Part shown: piece after piece, positions 26,196-32,227 of the stretch
Layout of the letters: every line of letters starts with the position of its first letter
How positions within the stretch are numbered: position 1 is the first letter of the stretch
Source of the DNA: Pusillimonas sp044464525
Lineage (GTDB): Bacteria > Pseudomonadota > Gammaproteobacteria > Burkholderiales > Burkholderiaceae_B
Direction of reading: 5' to 3'
Length of the DNA: 59,286 nucleotides
NCBI RefSeq assembly: GCF_044464525.1
Contig: NZ_JBIQLE010000021.1
Coordinates: 1-59,286 of the forward strand
Translations under genes and position numbers: made by a program
Notes under the pieces: generated by a model
The model's database searches: none
What the model was told of the DNA's origin: nothing
Seen by the model: only the letters and a program-made list of their open reading frames with translations

Positions 26196-27026
26196 ATGCA
26201 AGAGTCAACGATACAGGCTCCACGTTGGGGGTTGGACAATATTCCCTTCCAGCAGATAGATGTTTCAGAGACACGAGGCCACGAAGACCTTTTTTACCTG
26301 GTCACCAGCGCGTCCTTCATCGAGATAGCCTCCGATCTATACACGAGCAATCTCATTCAACACTTTGCGGGCGACGAAGACGTGGTGAGCTGGCTTCAAG
26401 ATCACTGGCAGCACGAGGAAATGCGCCACGGCTACTCATTGCGAGACTATGTCCGGAAAGTATGGCCCGAATTCGATTGGCAAAGCGCCTATGATTCGTT
26501 TTTTGACGAGTACTCGCGCATGTGCACCATGGAAGAATTTGAGCCCACCCGAGGGCTGGAGATGGTCGCACGATGCGTTGTCGAGACGGGCACTGCCACC
26601 TTCTATACCGCGCTCAGCCAGCATGCCACAGAGCCCGTTTTATCGGGCATAGCGGCTCGCATCCGTGCCGAAGAGGTTGGTCATTACAAGCATTTTTACC
26701 AGTACTTCAGGCAATACTGCGCGCAAGAGACCCCCAGCCGGTGGCGGGTGTTGGGCGCCATACGACGGCGGGTGCTTGAAGCGCGTAATTCCGATGCCGA
26801 GGTGGCCTTATGGCACGTTTACGCTCACAGGAACCCGGGCGCCGACAGACAGGCCGACAAAAAAGCTTTCCAGAACGTGCTCAAGGGGCTTGGGAAGGCG
26901 GTCAAGCAGCATTATCCCGTGAATATGGCCGCGAAAATGGTGCTGCGGCCACTAAGCCTGCCGCCTCGGGTCAATCAGGTGATAGAAGGGCCCTTGTCCC
27001 GGGCCGCAAGCTTGTTGTTGCGTTGA
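26196..27026 (+). CDS. Ferritin-like di-iron protein
   Basis: A 276-residue, mostly helical protein. Two ExxH pairs, HWQHEEMRHGY (about residue 75) and IRAEEVGHYKHF (about residue 160), together with glutamates in SFIEIASDLYTS and CVVETGTATFY, give the six-ligand set of ferritin-like carboxylate-bridged di-iron enzymes. Relatives are annotated only as ferritin-like; they may be oxidases, desaturase-like enzymes or iron sinks. The C-terminal third (from about residue 190) is basic and has no recognised domain. ATG 26196 follows GGGAAG. Confidence 0.75.
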   Translation: MQESTIQAPRWGLDNIPFQQIDVSETRGHEDLFYLVTSASFIEIASDLYTSNLIQHFAGDEDVVSWLQDHWQHEEMRHGYSLRDYVRKVWPEFDWQSAYDSFFDEYSRMCTMEEFEPTRGLEMVARCVVETGTATFYTALSQHATEPVLSGIAARIRAEEVGHYKHFYQYFRQYCAQETPSRWRVLGAIRRRVLEARNSDAEVALWHVYAHRNPGADRQADKKAFQNVLKGLGKAVKQHYPVNMAAKMVLRPLSLPPRVNQVIEGPLSRAASLLLR

Positions 27027-27043
27027 GCCTGGGCGTGCCTTGC

Positions 27044-27667
27044 CTAGGGCTTGGAATCCAGCACCCCGTGCAGGCGCAGATAATGCTGGACACGCTCCAG
27101 CCGTGTTTCGGGGTCGCGCAGGCGAAGCAGGTTTTGCCTTTGCATTGCGGTTAACGGCAGCAACTCGCCCCAACGATCAGCCACCCAGCCGCACTCGTCC
27201 AGCCTGAAAGGCGCAGCGACGGGCATGGCTTCGAGCGGAGCGCCTTCTTGCTGCAGACTGGCGATAAGCCTGCCAAGCGCGTCGGCGCTGGCCTGCAACG
27301 AGGCAGGGATCGGCGTGGACGCATCGGGGTCCAGAGGTGCTCCGCTTCCCACCCACAGGCCGAACTTCTCTTGCCGGCTGTCCAGCAATTCAAACGGAGT
27401 CGTGCCGATGCATCGCAAGTGGATCAGCGCCGGCATGGGGGCATGCCAGGCATCGATGCGCGCCATGGTTCCGGCATTGCTCAACTTCTCGACGCCGTCC
27501 GGAGAACGCACCTCGCGGCCTTCGAGCAGGCCCACCACGCCGAATTCGCTGCCTTTTTCGATACATCGGCGGATCATGTCCAGGTAGCGAACTTCAAATA
27601 TCCGCAAGTGCAGCACGCCATTGGGAAACAGGGCGCGGCCAAGAGGGAATAGGGGTATTTCTTCCAT
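27044..27667 (-). CDS. Lon N-terminal-domain (substrate-binding) protein
   Basis: A stand-alone version of the N-terminal domain of Lon protease, without ATPase or protease parts. IPLFPLGRALFPNGVLHLRI followed by FEVRYLDMIRRC is the diagnostic start. It has 207 residues from the ATG at 27667 or 217 from 27697; neither has a good ribosome-binding site. Its function is unproven; substrate capture or control of protein quality is assumed from the homology. The full lon gene is 4.6 kb away in the same window. Confidence 0.85.
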   Translation of the reverse strand: MEEIPLFPLGRALFPNGVLHLRIFEVRYLDMIRRCIEKGSEFGVVGLLEGREVRSPDGVEKLSNAGTMARIDAWHAPMPALIHLRCIGTTPFELLDSRQEKFGLWVGSGAPLDPDASTPIPASLQASADALGRLIASLQQEGAPLEAMPVAAPFRLDECGWVADRWGELLPLTAMQRQNLLRLRDPETRLERVQHYLRLHGVLDSKP

Positions 27668-27722
27668 GGATAACGTCTTTTGATCTAAGGCTTGCATACA
27701 GAATATAGGGGTTAACTATAAA

Positions 27723-27751
27723 TTGTTTGCACGATAGTAATTGCGTATAGT
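27723..27751 (+). promoter_or_regulatory. Promoter candidate of the Fcs-like/BoxR-like operon
   Basis: TTGTTT (27723-27728) and TATAGT (27746-27751) are spaced by 17 bases. Overlapping the -10 region are two imperfect direct repeats, ATAGTAATTG (from about 27734) and ATAGTATTTG (from 27747), 13 bases apart, which could be the operator for the regulator encoded two genes on. Confidence 0.5.
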
Positions 27752-27826
27752 ATTTGACTCGAGCGGGGTAAGCCTGCTGCGGCGCTTTGCTCATCAGCGC
27801 CGTTCGCAACAATGATGGAGACAGTA

Positions 27827-29674
27827 GTGAATATGCCTGAAATTCAAGGCGAGCGCTTGTTTGCCGAGCCCGCCGTCAATGTCGAGACGCGTGCCGATGG
27901 CGTCATGGTGCTTGATAATCCCGTGCCGCTCGAGCCATATGCCCGTTGTGTGGGCGAATATCTCGAACATTGGGCGCAACAGGCCCCGGACCGTAAGTTT
28001 TTGCAAGAGCGCGGGCCCACAGGCGCGTGGCGGGGCGTTACGTACCGGCAGGCATTGGAAAAAGTGCGATGCATCGCCGGCTGGCTGCTTCAGCATCACA
28101 AGCGTCCCGAACACCCTGTGTGCGTTCTAACCGACAACAGTGTCGAGCACGGCTTGATCATGCTGGCATGCATGCACGTAGGCATTCCGTATTCTGCTGT
28201 GTCACCGGCCTATTCGCTGGTATCCAAAGACCATGCCAAGTTAAAGAACCTGATCGAACGGCTTGATCCCGAGTTCATCTACGCAGGAGGCGTCGAGCGC
28301 TTTTTGCCCGCCCTGGAATCCATCAAGGGTTTGCATCAGGCTGCACTGATCGTATCCGACGAAGACGCTGCCCCTGAAGGCGCCTTGCGGTTTGCAGAGC
28401 TGCTGCAGGGCAAGGATGATGCGGCCGTCGAGGATGCCTACCGCAAGGTGGGGCCCGACACGATTGCCAAAATCCTGTTCACGTCGGGCTCTACCGGCTA
28501 CCCCAAGGGCGTTCTTAACACCCAGCGCATGATGTGCTCCAGCCAGCAGGCGAAGCGGCAGGTGTGGCCCTTTCTTCTCGACCATCCGCCGGTGCTGCTC
28601 GATTGGCTGCCATGGAACCACACCTTTGGCGGCAATCACAACTTCAATCTCATATTGGCCAACGGCGGCACACTTTATCTTGACAGCGGCAAGCCGCTGC
28701 CGGGGCTGTTCGACCAGTCGATTCAAAACTTGCGCGAGGTTGCCCCTACGCTGTACCTGAACGTGCCTCGCGCCTTCGACATGCTTCTACCCGTGCTGCG
28801 CACCGACGCCGAACTACGCAGCAAGTTCTTCTCTAATTTGCAGGTTATTTTCTACGCCGCCGCGGCGCTGCCTCAGCATTTGTGGGACGGCCTGATCGAA
28901 ATTTCCAAGCAAGAGCTGGGTTACGCCGTGCCCATGGTGACGGCCTGGGGCTCAACCGAAACCTCGCCGCTGGCCACTGACTGCCATTTTCAGGCCGAGC
29001 GTTCGGGCGTCATAGGCCTTCCTGTTCCGGGCGTGTCGATCAAGCTCATTCCCAGCGGCGACAAGCTCGAAGTTCGTGTCAAGGGGCCGGTCATTACACC
29101 CGGCTACTTCAAGCAGCCCGAAGAAACCGCCAAGGCGTTCGACGAAGAAAACTACTATCGCATCGGCGATGCGGCGCGCTTTGCCGACCCCCGGAACCCG
29201 TCGGCCGGCCTGATGTTCGACGGGCGGGTGTCCGAAGATTTCAAGCTCACTACCGCAACCTGGGTCAGTGTGGGCGCCTTAAGGGTCAAAGGCATCGAAA
29301 TGCTGGCGCCGGCCGTGCAGGATATTGTCGTCGCCGGCCACGACCGCGACTCGGTCGGTTTTCTGATCTTTCCGAACGTAGCGGCCTGCCGCAAGCTGGC
29401 CGGCCTGGACGACGCTGCTTCGACGGAGCAGGTCATCGCCCATTCCGCCGTCATCGAACATATCACCAAAGGCTTGAACGCCTTGCGTGACGCCGGCACG
29501 GGCAGTTCAACTTTCGCAGACCGGGCCATCATGCTTACCACCCCGCCCGCCGTGGACAGCGGCGAGATCACCGACAAGGGCTATATCAACCAGTCGGCGG
29601 TTCTTAAGGCCCGCGCGCAACTGGTAGAGAAACTCTATGGCGATGAAGCCGATCCGTTGATCATCCGGTTGTAA
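27827..29674 (+). CDS. Feruloyl-CoA synthetase-like acid-CoA ligase
   Basis: Activates a phenylpropenoid or other aromatic acid with ATP and CoA. It has about 615 residues with the phosphate loop ILFTSGSTGYPKGV, the TAWGSTETSPLA motif and a YRIGDAARFADP motif. The long insertion near MFDGRVSEDFKLTTATWVSV is characteristic of the Fcs branch. GTG 27827 has GGAG six bases upstream; ATG at 27812 or 27833 is possible. No ech or vdh gene follows, as would be expected in the classical ferulate-to-vanillin route. It is followed after two bases by a BoxR-type regulator. Confidence 0.85.
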   Translation: MNMPEIQGERLFAEPAVNVETRADGVMVLDNPVPLEPYARCVGEYLEHWAQQAPDRKFLQERGPTGAWRGVTYRQALEKVRCIAGWLLQHHKRPEHPVCVLTDNSVEHGLIMLACMHVGIPYSAVSPAYSLVSKDHAKLKNLIERLDPEFIYAGGVERFLPALESIKGLHQAALIVSDEDAAPEGALRFAELLQGKDDAAVEDAYRKVGPDTIAKILFTSGSTGYPKGVLNTQRMMCSSQQAKRQVWPFLLDHPPVLLDWLPWNHTFGGNHNFNLILANGGTLYLDSGKPLPGLFDQSIQNLREVAPTLYLNVPRAFDMLLPVLRTDAELRSKFFSNLQVIFYAAAALPQHLWDGLIEISKQELGYAVPMVTAWGSTETSPLATDCHFQAERSGVIGLPVPGVSIKLIPSGDKLEVRVKGPVITPGYFKQPEETAKAFDEENYYRIGDAARFADPRNPSAGLMFDGRVSEDFKLTTATWVSVGALRVKGIEMLAPAVQDIVVAGHDRDSVGFLIFPNVAACRKLAGLDDAASTEQVIAHSAVIEHITKGLNALRDAGTGSSTFADRAIMLTTPPAVDSGEITDKGYINQSAVLKARAQLVEKLYGDEADPLIIRL

Positions 29675-29676
29675 TC

Positions 29677-30588
29677 ATGGATCAAAAGCCACAGTTTGCC
29701 GTCGAGGCGCCTGACCTGCAGCAGCGGGTCGCGCAACGAGTGCGGGCCGCTCGCGCCGCCCGTGCCATGTCCATGAAGCAGCTGGCGCGTGAATCGCGCA
29801 TATCCTTGCCTTATCTTTCGCGTGTCGAGCGCGGCGAGGGCAATATCTCGCTAGCCGTTCTGGGCAAGCTGGCCGGTGCGCTCAACCTTTCTGCCGAAAG
29901 CATGTTGGCCGACAACGAACGCTACGGGGCTGACTACGCCTTGATCATCGAGGTGCTCAAGCGCCAGCCTCCGTCACGCTTGCGAGCCATACGCAAGGCC
30001 TTGCTCAGTGAGGCTGCCGGGCAGGCCGCTCCGCGCCGCATCGCATTGGTCGGCATGCGCGGCGCGGGGAAATCCACCCTCGGTCCCTTGCTGGCCCAGC
30101 GTCTGGGCTTGCCTTTCGTTGAGCTCAACAAAGAGGTCGAGAAAGAGGCCGGCATAACATTGGATTTGATTTTTTCAATTTACGGCCAAGCGGGTTTCCG
30201 CCAACTTGAAAAACGATGCCTGGACCGCGTCATCGCGCAGTATCCCGAGGTCGTGCTGGCTACCGGCGGGGGCATCGTCGTAGAGCCGGCCACCTACGAA
30301 CTGTTGCTGCATTCGTTCTTCTGCGTATGGCTGCACGCCGAGCCGCAAGAGCATTTCCGGCGAGTCATGGCGCAACATGATGCTCGCATCGCCACTCCAG
30401 AACTGCACGAAGAGGCAATAGCCAATATCGTCGGCGCGCTCGACGCCCGCCGTAAATTGTATTCCTTGGCACACGCCGAAATCGACACCACAGGCCGTAA
30501 GGTCGAGGACCTGGTTCAACAGCTTGACGCCCTTTTTCAAAAGCGTGTTTCAGGAAACCAAGCCTTGACACAGATCTTGTGCGCCTGA
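29677..30588 (+). CDS. BoxR-type regulator: XRE helix-turn-helix fused to a shikimate-kinase-like domain
   Basis: A 303-residue fusion. Residues about 15-75 are an XRE/Cro helix-turn-helix (MSMKQLARESRISLPYLSRV). From about residue 120 a shikimate-kinase fold follows, with Walker A GMRGAGKST (about 126-134) and ATGGGIV. The shikimate-binding acidic pair of true kinases is replaced by ELNKE, so it is a sensor and not a kinase. In BoxR of anaerobic and aerobic benzoate degraders this domain binds benzoyl-CoA. Here the neighbours suggest another aryl-CoA. It starts two bases after the ligase stop and probably represses its own operon. Confidence 0.88.
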   Translation: MDQKPQFAVEAPDLQQRVAQRVRAARAARAMSMKQLARESRISLPYLSRVERGEGNISLAVLGKLAGALNLSAESMLADNERYGADYALIIEVLKRQPPSRLRAIRKALLSEAAGQAAPRRIALVGMRGAGKSTLGPLLAQRLGLPFVELNKEVEKEAGITLDLIFSIYGQAGFRQLEKRCLDRVIAQYPEVVLATGGGIVVEPATYELLLHSFFCVWLHAEPQEHFRRVMAQHDARIATPELHEEAIANIVGALDARRKLYSLAHAEIDTTGRKVEDLVQQLDALFQKRVSGNQALTQILCA

Positions 30589-30622
30589 GCGTGTACCCCT
30601 TTTCTTCCAGGAGTAAAAAATA

Positions 30623-31564
30623 ATGCAGCGAAAAGTGAAACGCGTAGCCGTCGTGGGCACGGGCGTTATCGGCGCCAGTTGGACCGCTTACTTCCTGGCC
30701 CAGGGGCTGGATGTCGACGCCACCGACCCTTCCGAAGGCGCCGAGCAGCGCCTGCGCGAAACAGTGGCTCGGCTATGGCCGAATATGGAGCACATGGGCT
30801 TGCGACCAGGTGCTTCGCAAGACAGACTGCGCTTTCATGCCGACCTAGTTGACGCGCTCAAACAAGCCGATTTCGTCCAAGAGAACGGTCCCGAAGACGA
30901 AAACCTCAAGATCGACCTGTTTCGCCGCATGGACGACGCCTGCCCGGCCGACGTCGTGCTGGCGTCCAGTTCGTCTGGCTTGCTGATCAGCAAGGTGCAG
31001 TCGGCCTGCAAGCATCCGGGGCGTGTGGTGCTTGGACACCCATTCAACCCCCCACATCTGATTCCCTTGGTCGAGGTGATAGGGGGCGAGCACACCTCTG
31101 AAGAGGCGTTGAGGGCCACGATGGATTTCTATGAGTCCATCGGCAAAAGTTCGGTGAATCCGCGTAAAGAGGTCAAGGGGCACATTGCCAACCGCCTGCA
31201 AGCGGCTTTGTGGCGGGAGGCCTTCCATTTGGTGGACCAGGGCGTCGCCACCGTGCGCGATATCGATGTAGCCATTTCGCACGGGCCAGGCCTGCGGTGG
31301 TCTTTGCTTGGCCCCTTCATGAACCTGCACTTGTCGGGAGGGCAGGGCGGCATCGAGCACTTGCTGGACCACTTGGGCGCGCCCATCGAAGACTGGTGGA
31401 AAGATCTGGGCTCGCCTTCCATGACGCCCGAGCTGAAACGCAAAGTGGCGGAGCAGGTTCGCGAGGTGCTGGCTGATCACGATGAAACGCGCTTTGTGCC
31501 TGAGCGCGACCGTCTGCTGCTGGATCTGATCGCCGCCAAGAAGGATTCCGGGCAATTACCTTAA
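30623..31564 (+). CDS. 3-hydroxyacyl-CoA dehydrogenase family protein
   Basis: A 313-residue NAD-dependent dehydrogenase with an N-terminal Rossmann motif VAVVGTGVIGASWTAYFLAQ, the signature stretch ASSSSGLLISK, and the catalytic-region GRVVLGHPFNPPHLIPLVEV, then a C-terminal helical domain. It is the short form, like L-carnitine or 3-hydroxybutyryl-CoA dehydrogenases, without a hydratase part. It is 34 bp after the BoxR-like gene and is preceded by AGGAG, so it belongs to the same operon. Together with the ligase it could oxidise the side chain of an aryl-propenoate, but hydratase and thiolase genes are missing here. Confidence 0.87.
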   Translation: MQRKVKRVAVVGTGVIGASWTAYFLAQGLDVDATDPSEGAEQRLRETVARLWPNMEHMGLRPGASQDRLRFHADLVDALKQADFVQENGPEDENLKIDLFRRMDDACPADVVLASSSSGLLISKVQSACKHPGRVVLGHPFNPPHLIPLVEVIGGEHTSEEALRATMDFYESIGKSSVNPRKEVKGHIANRLQAALWREAFHLVDQGVATVRDIDVAISHGPGLRWSLLGPFMNLHLSGGQGGIEHLLDHLGAPIEDWWKDLGSPSMTPELKRKVAEQVREVLADHDETRFVPERDRLLLDLIAAKKDSGQLP

Positions 31565-31647
31565 TCGTCCCATGTCGAGAATACGCGAGTCAGCCACCCA
31601 GAGAGCGGATAACAACAATCTCAGCAATCCAAGAATCCATGCCTCTG

Positions 31648-31937
31648 AAGTAGCATATCTTGCAACTAAAGAATCCATGCCTCTGAAGTAGCATATCTTG
31701 CAACTAAAGAATCCATGCCTCTGNNNNNNNNNNNNNNNNNNNNNNNNNNNNNNNNNNNNNNNNNNNNNNNNNNNNNNNNNNNNNNNNNNNNNNNNNNNNN
31801 NNNNNNNNNNNNNNNNNNNNNNNAAGTAGCATATCTTGCAACTAAAGAAACCATGCCTCTGAAGCACCACATCTCGCAACTCAAGAACCCACGTCTCTGA
31901 AGCACCACATCCTGCAATTCAAGAATCCCCGAGGCGT
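31648..31937. repeat. 38-bp direct tandem repeat array, interrupted by an assembly gap
   Basis: Units run without spacers. Copies 1 and 2 (31648-31685, 31686-31723) are identical, begin AAGTAGCATATCTTGCAACT and end CATGCCTCTG. After the gap a third (31824-31861) differs at one base. Two decayed copies follow (31862-31899, 31900-31937), and a partial one precedes (31634-31647). The unit is about 40 percent GC, well below its surroundings. A 38-bp period is not a multiple of three, so it is not a protein repeat. The gap falls exactly in register, so the true copy number is unknown and probably larger. Confidence 0.93.
31724..31823. other. Assembly gap of 100 Ns
   Basis: Exactly 100 undetermined bases, the usual scaffold placeholder for a gap of unknown size. 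It starts after CATGCCTCTG and ends before AAGTAGC, the exact junction of two 38-bp repeat units, so the assembly broke because of the tandem array. Confidence 0.99.
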
Positions 31938-32151
31938 GTGGCGGGCAGGTATTTTGGGCGACGTCCGACCAAGCCGAGCACCTTGCCATTTCGGGGGTGC
32001 AAGCTCGCAGCATGTTTGAGCGGCACGCTTGTCGGACCACCGGTCCGACGCCGCGAGTTCTGCGAGCGCCCCGAAATGGCAAGGTGCGAGGGAAGCCCGG
32101 CAAAGCCGGGCCGCAGGGAGCGGCGCCCAAAATACCTGCCCGCCACACGCC
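31933..32151. repeat. 219-bp nested inverted repeat (giant hairpin or cruciform)
   Basis: Four pairs of perfectly complementary arms are nested. These are a 28-base outer pair (31933-31960 with 32124-32151), a 19-base pair GCACCTTGCCATTTCGGGG (31978-31996 with 32069-32087), GCTCGCAG (32003-32010 with 32060-32067), and at the tip GTCGGACC (32031-32038 with 32042-32049). The right arm also holds its own small hairpin, GCCCGGCAAAGCCGGGC. It fills most of the convergent gap between the dehydrogenase and lon. GA flanks both ends directly. No transposase is present; a MITE-like element or structured RNA is possible. Confidence 0.92.
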
Positions 32152-32227
32152 GACTAAAGCACTCAATACAACCACGCACTCAACACAGACACCGCTTCAG
32201 CACAAACGCGGCCGCACATACGAGCAC

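Noticed and set aside
31634..31937. CRISPR array
   Set aside because: The 38-bp units follow each other directly with no unique spacers, and no cas gene is present.
31933..32151. Insertion sequence with terminal inverted repeats
   Set aside because: No transposase fits in 219 bp, and only a GA dinucleotide flanks both ends, too little to claim a target duplication; kept as an unclassified inverted repeat.
31556..32175. Reading frames crossing the N run and the giant palindrome, on both strands
   Set aside because: They contain undetermined residues, come from a 38-bp period that shifts frame each unit, or read the two arms of an inverted repeat as protein; no ribosome-binding sites or domains.
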